This document shows positions 36,001-44,937 of a stretch of 64,000 nt of DNA, piece after piece (position 1 is the stretch's first letter; each line of letters opens with the position of its first letter). Origin of the DNA: Sulfidibacter corallicola (GTDB taxonomy: Bacteria; Acidobacteriota; Holophagae; Acanthopleuribacterales; Acanthopleuribacteraceae); NCBI RefSeq assembly GCF_017498545.1, contig NZ_CP071793.1:2852001-2916000 (forward strand), in the 5' to 3' direction. The notes beneath the pieces are model-generated. The model made no database searches. It saw nothing but the letters and a program-made list of their open reading frames with translations, and had not been told where the DNA came from. The position numbers and the translations under genes were made by a program.

Positions 36001-38277
36001 GGTGGAGGTCTTGGCCTTGCGCGCCGCCGCCAGGTTCAGGGCGGCCAACCGGATGCGCTCGCCTGGATCGGTAATCAGGTCGGCGCCCACGTTGATCTGG
36101 TTGACGATTTCGAAAATCCGGCCATCCAGTTGGGCGTCCGGCGTGTTGGCCAGCAGAATTCGGCCGATCTTCAGGTGAATCTCTTTTTTACAGGCGTCGG
36201 GGTTCAGTTGGTAGGCGGCTTGTTGCACCCGATCGTGAAGAAATTTGAAGGCGTACTGGCGATCTTCGACCCATCGTCGCGCCGAATCGACGTCCTCCCC
36301 ATCCGAGAGAAGCAGCAGAAAACCGGCACAGACCGCCGGCAGGATCTTGTGGAATACCTCCTGTCGCGAGGTTTCCTCGACCACCGCCAGGGTCGCCAGG
36401 GACAGTTGGTTTCCGATACTGGAAGCCGTGACCAGGGCCGCCTGGGTCGCGTCGGGCAATTTTTTGATCTTGGAAATCATCAGGTCGACCACATTGTCGG
36501 CCATCCGGGCCGACTTGATCCGCTCCAGGTCCCACGCCCATCGCCCGTTGGACTCCTGAAAGAAGATGACCCCTTCGTCGTGGAGGGCCTTCAGGAGCTG
36601 GATGGTGAAAAACGGATTCCCCTCCGTCTTTTGGTAGATCAGGTCCGAGAGCGGCGCGGCCTTTTCGAGCGGGAGCGCCACGGTCTCCGCGACCAATTGG
36701 TTCACCTCGGCGACGGCGAGGGGTCGCAGGTGGACATCGTGGATCGGTACGCCACCGGCCTCGATTTTCTGGAACATGTGTTTCAAGGGATGATTGGCGC
36801 TGACCTCGTTGTCCCGATACGCCAGAATCACCAGAAAGTGGTGCATCTCCGGATCGGTGACGAGGCGATCCAACAGGTTCAGAGACGCCATGTCGGCCCA
36901 TTGCAAGTCATCCAGAAAGACCACGATCGGATGGTCCGCTCCACACAGATGCCGGACGAAGGTTTGAAACACCAGGTTGAAACGGTTTTGGGCCTCGCCG
37001 CCGGCCAGTTGCGGGATGGCCGGCTGGGGGCCGAGCACGATTTCCATTTCCGGAATGACTTCGGTGATCACCCGGCCATTGGGATAAAGGGCTTGATTCA
37101 AGTGAGTTCGCCAACGTTGCAGAGCTTCCTCGCTGGCGCTCAGAATGACTTTGGTCAATTCCTGAAAGGCCTCGATGAGCGAGGCGTAGGGTTGATTCCG
37201 CTGGTTCTGGTCGAATTTGCCCGAGATCAGGAAACCGTGGTTCTCGGCGATCAGGCTCTCGAGATCGCGCGCGAGCGAGGTCTTGCCGATTCCCGAATAG
37301 CCCGAGATCGAAATCAACCCGGCATCACCGCGGAACACCCGCTCACACTGGTCTCGGATGACGCGAATCTCTCGATCCCGGCCGAACAGGCGCTTGGGAA
37401 TCGCAAACGCATGGTGGCGCTGCACCAGTGCGAGCGAAAACGTATCGCCCTGTCCCTCCGACCGGGCTCTCTCGAAGGCTTCCAAATCGCGAAACAATCC
37501 TTCGACGCTTTGATACCGGCGCGATGGGCTTTTTTCGAGCAGCTTCGCGGTGACTTGGGAATAGAAAAGCGGAATCTGGCAATTCGTCTCCCGCAGCGTC
37601 GGCGGCACGATCGCCATGTGGTGGTGGTAGAAATCGGATGGGGATTCGGCGACGAAGGGCGGTCGACCCGCCGCGAGGTAATAGAAAAGGGTCCCCAGCG
37701 AGTACACATCGGGCGATACACCCGTGATCTGATGGGAAAGCCCCAAATACTCGGGACACGAATGAGAAAGAATCTCCGTGTGGCTGTGTCGTGCCAAATC
37801 CGATTCCGCATCCTGGTGCCACACCTGCCAATCGTCGAATCCCAAAAGCAGCAAGGTGTTGGTCAGGGAGTTGATCCAAATGCCGCCTGGCACCATGGGC
37901 CCGTGCTGCATCCCTTCGCCGTGAAGCGCCATCAGGGCCAACGCCATTTGTTTCGAAAACAGCATCAAGCGCTCGGTGTCGGGAACGCCGTCGGGAAAGA
38001 CGCGGGTCAGCGGCGAGATCGGCAGCGCAGGGAAGACCAACGTCGGCCCCAACGTGGTTTCACATAGATCGCGCGGTTTGACGAAGTGAGGCGATTGAAT
38101 CCTGCACGACACGTCGTACTGGGTCTCGAGTCCGGTGCGCTTCCCGGGCGCGACGTAGCTATCGCGATAGGTCTTGAGAATGACCGGCATCTGGTTCGAG
38201 ACATTGATCCCCTGGTAGTACTGAAAGGTACCCACCTGGTGTAGCAGCGCCTCCACGCGATAGTCGTATTCCCGCAT
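33049..38277 (-). CDS. Giant signalling protein: pseudokinase, AAA ATPase, helical repeats, GAF, histidine kinase
   Basis: This 1742-aa protein belongs to the multi-domain 'protein kinase-ATPase-GAF-histidine kinase' family. Residues 1-270 have the Ser/Thr kinase fold and keep the beta3 lysine (VILKTY). The catalytic HRD loop reads MQHGPMVPGG and DFG reads LGFDDW, so both catalytic aspartates are lost and it should be a pseudokinase. The AAA/STAND-like ATPase follows with Walker A GYSGIGKTS (326-334) and Walker B VVFLDDLQWAD. A long helical-repeat region leads to a GAF domain, a HisKA box (GVAHELNQPL) and a complete HATPase (NLICNARDAL, DNGAGI, GTGLGLAI). The start at ATG 38277 is supported by GAGAGG 6 nt upstream. 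It lies 2 nt after the stop of the receiver gene at 38280, so they are one operon and probably one signalling route. Confidence 0.88.
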   Translation of the reverse strand: MREYDYRVEALLHQVGTFQYYQGINVSNQMPVILKTYRDSYVAPGKRTGLETQYDVSCRIQSPHFVKPRDLCETTLGPTLVFPALPISPLTRVFPDGVPDTERLMLFSKQMALALMALHGEGMQHGPMVPGGIWINSLTNTLLLLGFDDWQVWHQDAESDLARHSHTEILSHSCPEYLGLSHQITGVSPDVYSLGTLFYYLAAGRPPFVAESPSDFYHHHMAIVPPTLRETNCQIPLFYSQVTAKLLEKSPSRRYQSVEGLFRDLEAFERARSEGQGDTFSLALVQRHHAFAIPKRLFGRDREIRVIRDQCERVFRGDAGLISISGYSGIGKTSLARDLESLIAENHGFLISGKFDQNQRNQPYASLIEAFQELTKVILSASEEALQRWRTHLNQALYPNGRVITEVIPEMEIVLGPQPAIPQLAGGEAQNRFNLVFQTFVRHLCGADHPIVVFLDDLQWADMASLNLLDRLVTDPEMHHFLVILAYRDNEVSANHPLKHMFQKIEAGGVPIHDVHLRPLAVAEVNQLVAETVALPLEKAAPLSDLIYQKTEGNPFFTIQLLKALHDEGVIFFQESNGRWAWDLERIKSARMADNVVDLMISKIKKLPDATQAALVTASSIGNQLSLATLAVVEETSRQEVFHKILPAVCAGFLLLLSDGEDVDSARRWVEDRQYAFKFLHDRVQQAAYQLNPDACKKEIHLKIGRILLANTPDAQLDGRIFEIVNQINVGADLITDPGERIRLAALNLAAARKAKTSTAFQSSLSYLRAAKVYLGEDAWQDHYELSLDIHTALLNLLYLNDMFAEAAELMKILLSHARTLLDKIPVYEANMLFCIGENLMQEAISGAIDALTCLGVPLRESFPALAPPASLQEDGGACLSFADLYDLDDMTDADKRAALHILRIAGSPAYLTSPDTFRKVCFTMVDLCIEFGNCEDAAYAYAVLGLALCGDMHQTAAAYEYGRLGLRILDKYDGKEIKAQIYEIFNVHIRHWKEPARASLNPMIEGVQAGLEVGGFEFASYNAAFYCSYILFVGRHLNENWEQQKKYLNLLTGLKQEFCITYAKIWHQATGFLIEGPLPDFRIEGEVFHEDRHLPVLKEKNNLTSLYSLYLSKGILATYFGNPAAALEFLNEAESYSGGVVGMINVWQHCFYKALALLSLHRFDEGGDLIRVVEARDLLAQLYAWSAECPANFENKAALVAAELARVEGRMRDAMTLFDKAIELALDEEFLPEAALACERAALFYLSQGHYRFTDLYVKEAAKHYASWGARAKLAQLDNTFGTSLSSLSMRLKRSESDATDKGELADGGLEQPLTLFDLMAIMQASQAISGEILLEPLLETFLEIAARNAGAQRGFIILQRDGHLCFDEAIAMGSEVKSSDEPLPFAQSIALYVARAKEKLVLDDAANHPRFLTDPYIATHQPKSVLCDALCHKDKFFGVIYLENNLVKRCFTEERVYVLRLLMAQAVISIENAELYGDMEAQVEKRTQELRETQDQLVHSGKMAAIGELATGVAHELNQPLAFIRGGAQLELMNLGMDLVDQESIRETFSNIVMGTDRMMKIVNHLRDFSRMTGEDVPIPVNLHQVLENSLLMTGEQFKQHNIRIVRNFAGDSLVIHGIAHKLEQVFINLICNARDALEGRADAALTITTHWGTSGDLVDSAVIEFADNGAGIHPECMEKIFHPFFTTKQKGKGTGLGLAISERIVKEHCGTMEVTSELGGGTTFRIILPTMANANLMAS

Positions 38278-38279
38278 GA

Positions 38280-40127
38280 TCAACCTCTCGCCAATACGAC
38301 CGGCCGAGTCACCAACGATTCGAGCTTCCGCAGCAGGTCACTCGGGTTTTGGGTTGGATCGATCACGCCCGCGAGCCCGAATTGGGAGATCGCCTCCGCT
38401 CGGGATGGAGGGTTCGGGGCCAACCCAACGAGCGGAATCCGTTTGGGCAGGACCGCCCGAAGCTCGCCCACCAAGTGCGGTCCCTCTTCGTCCAGGTGCT
38501 CGCAACGCAGCAACAAGGCGACCATTTCCTCCTGCCGTTCCAATTGCCGACAGATCACTTCGGGAGAATCGGCGATCATCATCTCGGCACCGTTCTGTTT
38601 CAGGGATTTGGCGAATTGGAAACCGCGCATGAGATCGCGGTCGAACAGGATCAACGGCTTCTCGTGAAAGAACCGGCCCTCGGAGGTCTGCTCCGCATGG
38701 CGTTCCGTCTCGCATCCGTCCGTTTCACGACGCTTGTCGATGTCCACGGATGGCTGCGCAGGGTTCGCCAGGGGAAGCGACACGTGGAAGACGATGCCCT
38801 CGGGCACGTGGCGCGTCACGCGGATGTCACCACCGACCATCTTGGCGAGACGGGCACTGATGGCGGGCCCGAGATCCATGCCCTGCCAATCGGCACGAGA
38901 CAGAGGCTCCACCTCGCGAAAGGGCTCGAAGAGCCGCGTCCGCTCTTCGGGTGCCAAGTCGTATCCCGTGCGTTTCACATGTAAACCCAAGTGTGCCGGA
39001 ACATCCATGTCCAGCGAAATCTCGACCGATTCGCGGCTGTAGCGGTGAATGCCACAGGTCGCCAGGTTTTCGACGATGGTGCCGAAGAGCGAAGGATCGA
39101 TGAACAGGGCATCGGGCACCGAATCATCGCAACGAACGACGACGTCCGCATCGGTCCAGGCCAGGATTTGCTCGAGCCGTTCCCGACACCCGCTCAGCAG
39201 CTCCCGAACCACCACCCGTTCCGGCTCATTCTCCACCTGGCCGCTTTCCGCCAGATACAGCAGCACGACTCGTTGGAAATCCTCCAGCAAACGTGCCGGT
39301 GCCGAGCCGCCGTCATCGAGCACGAACCCCCGCTCGCCTTCCTGTCGCGGTTCGGGGCGCAGGGCGTCACTGCAATCCGGTCCCCCCACGGCTTTCAAAC
39401 AGGCCTCGGTTCGTTCACACAGGCGGACCAGGGCATTCGCATAAAACCCCTTGGATCGGTACACCGACTCCAACTGACAGGCCAAATTGTGTTTGACGGC
39501 CGCCAGCTCCTTGCGATCCTTGACGATCTCTTTCTGCTGTTCCACGAGGCGTTGCCTTTGATGTACCAATTCTTCGTTCGACATTTGAATGGTCATGGTG
39601 AGGCTTTGCGATTCCTTGAGCAAAAAAGCTACGCGATCTTTTTCTTTGGCCAAGTTCTCTTCCGCCCTTTTGCGGAACGCCAACTCCTTTTGTAATTGTT
39701 TGTTTTTATCTTTCAATTCTGCTTCGTGCTTTCGCTTTTCCAGTGCATTATTTATGGCAAAAATGAGTTGAAACGGATTTTGCAACGGTTTTTGAATGAA
39801 ATCAGAAATGCGATAGAGCGTCAGTAACTGAAACGCTTCGTCCAACTCACCGTGACCGGTCAGTACGATGACGTTGAGATTCCAACCTCTCGACGCGGCC
39901 TCTTTCAAAAAATCCCTTCCTCCCTGAACGGGCATGCGCAAGTCCAAGACGACGAGGTCGAAGGGTTCCTGTTCGTAGAGCGCCAACGCGACACTGCCGT
40001 TTTCGGCTTCGAAGCCGGCGTGATGCGTTCTCTTGACAATGTTCAACAGTAACTTTCGCACCATGGGCTCGTCGTCGACGATCAGTATCCTTTTCGAATC
40101 GAATGCACCCTGACAACTCTGCAACAT
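38280..40127 (-). CDS. Response-regulator protein with coiled coil and degenerate histidine-kinase ATPase
   Basis: This 615-aa protein has an N-terminal receiver (about 10-130) with phosphoacceptor D62 in VVLDLRMP. A long coiled coil follows (about 135-235), then a HATPase-like domain that keeps an N-box asparagine (IVENLATCG) and a GMDLGPAI lid, while the DxGxG motif is replaced by KRTGYDL, so ATP binding is doubtful. The C-terminal 110 residues (LILFDRD...) look like a receiver without its acceptor aspartate. It is probably an adaptor for the giant kinase encoded 2 nt downstream. AGGAG 5 nt before ATG 40127 decides the start; a perfect hairpin lies in the leader. Confidence 0.82.
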   Translation of the reverse strand: MLQSCQGAFDSKRILIVDDEPMVRKLLLNIVKRTHHAGFEAENGSVALALYEQEPFDLVVLDLRMPVQGGRDFLKEAASRGWNLNVIVLTGHGELDEAFQLLTLYRISDFIQKPLQNPFQLIFAINNALEKRKHEAELKDKNKQLQKELAFRKRAEENLAKEKDRVAFLLKESQSLTMTIQMSNEELVHQRQRLVEQQKEIVKDRKELAAVKHNLACQLESVYRSKGFYANALVRLCERTEACLKAVGGPDCSDALRPEPRQEGERGFVLDDGGSAPARLLEDFQRVVLLYLAESGQVENEPERVVVRELLSGCRERLEQILAWTDADVVVRCDDSVPDALFIDPSLFGTIVENLATCGIHRYSRESVEISLDMDVPAHLGLHVKRTGYDLAPEERTRLFEPFREVEPLSRADWQGMDLGPAISARLAKMVGGDIRVTRHVPEGIVFHVSLPLANPAQPSVDIDKRRETDGCETERHAEQTSEGRFFHEKPLILFDRDLMRGFQFAKSLKQNGAEMMIADSPEVICRQLERQEEMVALLLRCEHLDEEGPHLVGELRAVLPKRIPLVGLAPNPPSRAEAISQFGLAGVIDPTQNPSDLLRKLESLVTRPVVLARG

Positions 40128-40152
40128 GACCACTCCTAAAAACCCACCTTAT

Positions 40153-40180
40153 CGCGTTCTCCCCTCGTGCGGAGAACGCG
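40153..40180 (-). promoter_or_regulatory. Perfect 10-bp hairpin in the leader of the receiver-kinase operon
   Basis: CGCGTTCTCC (40153-40162) and GGAGAACGCG (40171-40180) form a perfect stem with an 8-nt loop, ending 26 bp upstream of the ATG at 40127 and about 15 nt before its ribosome site. On the minus strand T's precede rather than follow it, so it is not a terminator for this operon. It could be an operator or a translational control hairpin. The rest of 40128-40419 shows nothing else. Confidence 0.5.
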
Positions 40181-40419
40181 AAAAAACGAACCACAAGCAC
40201 ACAAGGTTTATTATCACAATGACTTATCGCGCTGTCATATACATTTCATCATCGACGACGTAGGCCGAAAGCCGTGGCCCGACTACCCATCGGCAACCCG
40301 CTACATCGATCGATTCTCTTTTCACCCAGAGCGATACACTCCCGCATTCGTGCTTCCATTCGGTTTTCACGCTGGAAGCATTTTCGAGTTTCGACATTCC
40401 GAGGTTAGGTCATTTCAAT

Positions 40420-42579
40420 TCACAGTGCCGGTACACCGCGTTTTTCGAAAGGATATTTCAACGTCAATAGTTCGGTCAGGTCGACCAGGTTCAAAGGTTT
40501 CGAAAAATAATATCCTTGAAAAGCATCACATTGGTTCCGCTTCAAAAATTCTATATGTTCTTTCTTTTCGACACCTTCTGCCACAACCTTTAAATCCAGG
40601 CTATGTGCCAGTGAAATAATGGCTCTCACGATCGTATCCTCACAAGAGTCTTTACCGATATCCATGACGAAAGACCTGTCAATTTTCAGTACATCGATCG
40701 GTAAGCGACTCAAATAGTTCAAAGATGAGTAACCCGTCCCGAAATCATCGACAGCGATAGTAACACCGAGGTTGTGTATTTCCTGAAGAATGTGAACCGC
40801 GTATTTGGTATCTTCCATGAACATGGATTCCGTAATCTCGATCTCCAGGTTTTCCGGCTTGAAGCCGGTCTCTTTCAGGACTCGCGAGAGATTCCTGATG
40901 AAGTGCCCTTCCTTCAACTGGCGCAACGACACGTTGACGGCCAATTTCCAATCCTCGGAGATCAACCCCTGCCGTTGCAGGTTGCGGGTGATCCGGCACG
41001 ACTCTTCGAACACCCAATCGCCGATCGTCGTGATGACCCCGGTACTTTCCGCGATCGGCACGAACTTTCCGGGACTGATCATGCCCAGTTCCGGATGGAA
41101 CCACCGCACCAGGGCCTCCACGCCGATGATCTTGAACTCGTTGCCGTCCACCTTGGGTTGAAAATACACCTGGAACTCGTTCAGCCTGGCCGAAGCCCTT
41201 CTCAGTTCCAGAGTCAGGAGATTTCGCTCCATGACTTGCTCGTGCAATCGCGGCTCGAAAAATTGGATCTTGTTTTTCCCTGATTTCTTGGCGTGGTACA
41301 TGGCCATATCGGCCGATTGAATAAGTTCTTCGGCCTCCGTGGACATGTCGGGAAATGTGGCGACCCCGATGCTGGAACTGATGACCGTCTCCCTTCCGTC
41401 GATGAGGTAGGGCTGGGACAGTGCCTTCCACAGCTTTTCGCTGAGTTGATAACAGTCGTCGAGCTTGGACAGGTCGTCGAACACCAGGCAAAACTCGTCA
41501 CCCCCCAGCCTGGCCGCCAGATCTCCGATCCGAATGCACTCCTTCAAGCGCTTGGCGACTTCCTTGAGCAATTGATCTCCGGCTTGGTGCCCCAGTTGGT
41601 CGTTGACTTCCTTGAAGCCGTCCAAGTCGATGAAAAACAAGGCGAACAGTTTGGCGCGCCGTTTCGCCCGAGCGATGGTCGCCTCGAGGAATTCCCTGAA
41701 GAACGTGCGGTTGGCCAGTTCGGTGAGCTGGTCGTACCGCGCCAGACGCAACAGCCGCGCCTCCACCTCCTTGCGTTCGGTAATGTCGCGGAACACCATG
41801 ACACCACCGGCATAACCCATGTCCTCCAGCGTCGCCGCATTGACCGTGAACGCCACGGGAAACCCCAATCCGTTGGATCTGTAGAGGGTATCGCTTTCGC
41901 GTTTGTAGCTGGAACCGGTGAAACAGGCCGCATAGATCGGGGTCAGCTCCCACTCGCCCACCCGGCTCCCATCGTATTTGGGGCCGAGGAATTCGAGCAG
42001 ATGCCTGCCCGACAATTGCTCGTGGTTGCATCCCAATAGAGAGCCGGCCATCGGGTTGGCGAAGATGATCTTGCCGTTCAGGTCATAGCCGATGATGCCT
42101 TCACCCGCACAGTCCAACAACATGCGGTTGCGCTGCCCCGCCACGTGCAGGGACATCATGGTCTCTTTCAGCTTTTTGGCCTTGGCATCCATCTCGAGGA
42201 AGACGTGGACCTTGCTGCGGAGGATCTTGACGTCCAGTGGCTTGAACAAATAATCGACGCCACCGACCTCGTAGCCCCGTTTGATGTGTGCCTCGGATTT
42301 CATTTCCGCGGTGACGAAGATGATCGGCGTATCCTTGCTGCCCAGGTAACTTCTCATGAGCGTCGCGGTTTCGAAACCGTCGATCTCCGGCATCTGGATA
42401 TCCAGCAAAATGAGCGCAAAGGAATGGCGCAGCACCAATGACAAGGCCTCCCTGCCGGAATGAGCCTTCACCAGTTGGGCATCCATGTCTTCCAAAATCT
42501 TTTCGATCACCAGAAGGGTGGATTGACAATCGTCGACCGCCAATATCATCGGTCGATCGTAATTTCGGTGTCCCTCCAT
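40420..42579 (-). CDS. Receiver-PAS-GGDEF-EAL protein (cyclic-di-GMP turnover)
   Basis: This 719-aa protein has a receiver (about 10-130, acceptor D60 in LILLDIQMP), a PAS domain (about 165-290), GGDEF (about 295-465) with an intact LGGDEFCLVF active site near 358, and EAL (about 480-715) with VEALVRW near 487, DDFGTGYSSL and a KIDRSF segment. Both catalytic sites look complete, so it may make or degrade c-di-GMP according to phosphorylation and the PAS signal. GGGGAGG 8 nt before the ATG at 42579 sets the start. It is divergent from the NtrC-type regulator at 42928 and probably shares its phosphorelay with the neighbours. A terminator-like hairpin in its leader (42730) suggests attenuation. 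Confidence 0.93.
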   Translation of the reverse strand: MEGHRNYDRPMILAVDDCQSTLLVIEKILEDMDAQLVKAHSGREALSLVLRHSFALILLDIQMPEIDGFETATLMRSYLGSKDTPIIFVTAEMKSEAHIKRGYEVGGVDYLFKPLDVKILRSKVHVFLEMDAKAKKLKETMMSLHVAGQRNRMLLDCAGEGIIGYDLNGKIIFANPMAGSLLGCNHEQLSGRHLLEFLGPKYDGSRVGEWELTPIYAACFTGSSYKRESDTLYRSNGLGFPVAFTVNAATLEDMGYAGGVMVFRDITERKEVEARLLRLARYDQLTELANRTFFREFLEATIARAKRRAKLFALFFIDLDGFKEVNDQLGHQAGDQLLKEVAKRLKECIRIGDLAARLGGDEFCLVFDDLSKLDDCYQLSEKLWKALSQPYLIDGRETVISSSIGVATFPDMSTEAEELIQSADMAMYHAKKSGKNKIQFFEPRLHEQVMERNLLTLELRRASARLNEFQVYFQPKVDGNEFKIIGVEALVRWFHPELGMISPGKFVPIAESTGVITTIGDWVFEESCRITRNLQRQGLISEDWKLAVNVSLRQLKEGHFIRNLSRVLKETGFKPENLEIEITESMFMEDTKYAVHILQEIHNLGVTIAVDDFGTGYSSLNYLSRLPIDVLKIDRSFVMDIGKDSCEDTIVRAIISLAHSLDLKVVAEGVEKKEHIEFLKRNQCDAFQGYYFSKPLNLVDLTELLTLKYPFEKRGVPAL

Positions 42580-42729
42580 GGATATCCTCCCCGTATTTTT
42601 TGCATTCTGGGGAAGGTAAAAAGGCAAGTCGTTTGCCAACCACCTCAAGATCCGTATAACTCGTTCACTTCAAAAGCCTTGAAAAGAGCACCTCGATCAC
42701 TGGGCAAACCGTGACTCGCAAAACCACAC

Positions 42730-42751
42730 AAAAAGCGGCCACTTTTGGCCG
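42730..42751 (-). terminator. Terminator-like hairpin in the leader of the GGDEF-EAL gene
   Basis: On the minus strand CGGCCA-AAAG-TGGCCG (42751-42736) is a perfect 6-bp stem followed by CTTTTT (42735-42730). It lies about 150 nt upstream of the ATG at 42579. A sigma54-like TGGG-N8-TTGC match (GG-N10-GC; 42825-42811, minus) lies just upstream, so it could act as a transcription attenuator. Confidence 0.45.
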
Positions 42752-42927
42752 GGTCTCAACCGCAAACGCCCGAACCCGCCGAAATCGGGAACCGTGACTA
42801 CCTGACCTGGGCAATCAGGCACCCACGGCACCCCGACCCCAGGAAATTCAAGTCCCCTACCGAACCCCCGATAAAACGAAAAAAGTTTCCCCATCGAAAC
42901 GAGTCCCGAATGTAGTGAGATCGGTAT

Positions 42928-44904
42928 ATGAAACGCATCCTCGTGGTGGACGACAACACCATTTTCAGGAAAATCCTATGTCGTCAGATCCACGATTTGG
43001 GGTTCGAATCGGTGGAAGTCACCGACGGCCTCGCGGCGATTTCCCTTTTGGAAATGCGCAACCACGACGTTGGGCTGATTTTTCTGGATCAATCGATGCC
43101 GAAACTGAGCGGCATGGAAACCTATTTGGAGCTCAAGGAGTCGATCGACACCCTTCCACCGGTCATCATGATCACCGCGCACGACTCGCTCAACCTGGCT
43201 TTATCTTTCATGAAGGCAGGTGGTTGGGACTTTCTGGTCAAGCCCTTGGATCCCGATATCATCGGCGTAAAAATCCAGAAGGCCTTCCTGCAAAACCAAA
43301 GGGAGACGCGAGAAAACCCGTCCCAGCCGAAAAAGGCGCCGGCCCCTTTGGCCCCCGTTGCCTGCGAACACTTTCTGGGGTTTTGGTCCTGCTTGGACGA
43401 TCGCGGGCTGCGGCAATGGTGGTCGCCGGGGTTTTATGACCTCTTGGGCTACACTCCTTCGGAAATTTCAGCGAGCGCGAGCCAATGGAAAAAGCTGCGT
43501 GGTGAAGGTGGTGAAGATTTCTTGAAGCGGCTACGGCGATCACCGGGCCCGGAGGACAGGTTCCTCACCGAGTGCAGGCTACGATGTAAGTCTGGAACGG
43601 TTCGTTCCTTTCTGGTCATGGGTTGCGGCGGTGCCGCCGACGCCGACGATCGCAACCTCTGGCGCGGGCTTCTGGTACCGATGACCCAGGCGGGCTCGAA
43701 GGATCGAGATTCGGCTGAGCTGACCTCGTTCCTCCAGCAAACCAACCAGCCGGCCGCCCTGATTCGAAACGGCACCTTGGCGATGTCGAACGCGTTGCTT
43801 CGCCAGATCGGTCGCGGTTCGGGAGGTCTGGAAGTGGGTTCCCGTGCCGCCGACGTTCAGGGTGAGATGAAGAGAAAAGGTTACCGGTCGATCGGCTTTC
43901 CGATCATCCAGGATCACCAGCCCAGCGAAGTCCGTTTCTTCTACCAACACGCCAGCGAACCTCCGGCGACGCGGGAAACCACGCCGCCTTCCGAACCGAT
44001 CCGGTCCAAACTGGGCATGATCTTGGGCGCTTGTCCGGCCATGCAGGAGGTCTACCGAACCATCATTCGGACCTCCAAGTCGGAAACGGGGGTCATCCTC
44101 TACGGAGAATCGGGCACGGGAAAAGAGCTGACCGCCCGCACGATTCACAACCTGTCCAACCGATCGGGATGTTCCTTCGTGGCCGTGAACTGTGGCGCCG
44201 TGCCCGAGAGCCTGTTCGAAAGCGAGTTCTTCGGCTACAAGAAAGGCGCCTTCACCGGCGCGGACAAAGACAAGCCCGGCTTCTTCGACATCGCGAACAA
44301 GGGCACGCTCTTCATGGATGAAATCGGCGAGCTCAGTCTGGAAAACCAGGTGAAGCTGCTGCGGGCCCTGGACGATTACGGTTACATGCCGGTCGGTGCA
44401 CGCAAACCCGTGCGGATGAACGTGAGGGTCATTGCCGCCACCCATCGGGATCTGGGCAAGATGATCAAAGAGGGCACGTTTCGGGAAGATCTCTTCTACC
44501 GCATCAACGTGATGACCATCCGGCTACCGCCCCTGCGACAACGCGCTGCCGACATCCCGATGTTGGCGAAACACTTCATGACCAACACGCCCAAGGGCCC
44601 GCATGCCAAGCTGTCCGCCAAACACCTCGAAGCGTTGAAGAATTACAGTTGGCCAGGCAACATCCGAGAGCTGATCAATGTCATCAGCCGCTTCAAAATT
44701 TTGGGTTTTCTGGAGTTCGCCCACACTTCCGGCGAAGGCCCCGAACCGGAATCGCTGTCCCTCACCGAGGCGGTCGAGGCGTTCGAGAGGAAAACGATCA
44801 TCGAGAGCCTGGACCGTTTCGCATGGCATCGCGGAAAGACGGCGCAGGCGCTGCAGGTGCCCGAACGGACCTTGCGCCGCAAGATGAAGCGCTATGGTCT
44901 CTAA
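42928..44904 (+). CDS. NtrC-type sigma54-dependent response regulator with PAS-like middle domain
   Basis: This 658-aa protein has an N-terminal receiver (acceptor D54 in LIFLDQSMP), a middle region of about 250 residues with a PAS-like start (FWSCLDDRGLRQWW...YTPSEIS), and the sigma54-activator AAA domain with Walker A GESGTGKE (about 394) and sigma54-contact loop GAFTGA (about 441). Walker B lies in LFMDEIGEL. The C-terminus is a Fis-type helix-turn-helix (KTAQALQVPERTLRRKMKRYGL). All key residues are intact. ATG 42928 starts the receiver directly. Likely targets include the divergent c-di-GMP gene, but no clear enhancer pair is visible in the 348-bp gap. Confidence 0.93.
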   Translation: MKRILVVDDNTIFRKILCRQIHDLGFESVEVTDGLAAISLLEMRNHDVGLIFLDQSMPKLSGMETYLELKESIDTLPPVIMITAHDSLNLALSFMKAGGWDFLVKPLDPDIIGVKIQKAFLQNQRETRENPSQPKKAPAPLAPVACEHFLGFWSCLDDRGLRQWWSPGFYDLLGYTPSEISASASQWKKLRGEGGEDFLKRLRRSPGPEDRFLTECRLRCKSGTVRSFLVMGCGGAADADDRNLWRGLLVPMTQAGSKDRDSAELTSFLQQTNQPAALIRNGTLAMSNALLRQIGRGSGGLEVGSRAADVQGEMKRKGYRSIGFPIIQDHQPSEVRFFYQHASEPPATRETTPPSEPIRSKLGMILGACPAMQEVYRTIIRTSKSETGVILYGESGTGKELTARTIHNLSNRSGCSFVAVNCGAVPESLFESEFFGYKKGAFTGADKDKPGFFDIANKGTLFMDEIGELSLENQVKLLRALDDYGYMPVGARKPVRMNVRVIAATHRDLGKMIKEGTFREDLFYRINVMTIRLPPLRQRAADIPMLAKHFMTNTPKGPHAKLSAKHLEALKNYSWPGNIRELINVISRFKILGFLEFAHTSGEGPEPESLSLTEAVEAFERKTIIESLDRFAWHRGKTAQALQVPERTLRRKMKRYGL

Positions 44905-44937
44905 CCCGAGTACAGGAAGCTTGGAAGGTAAGCCCTT

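Noticed and set aside
35905..38067. 720-codon open frame antisense to the giant signalling gene
   Set aside because: A typical high-GC antisense shadow; the other strand encodes Walker and kinase-fold motifs.
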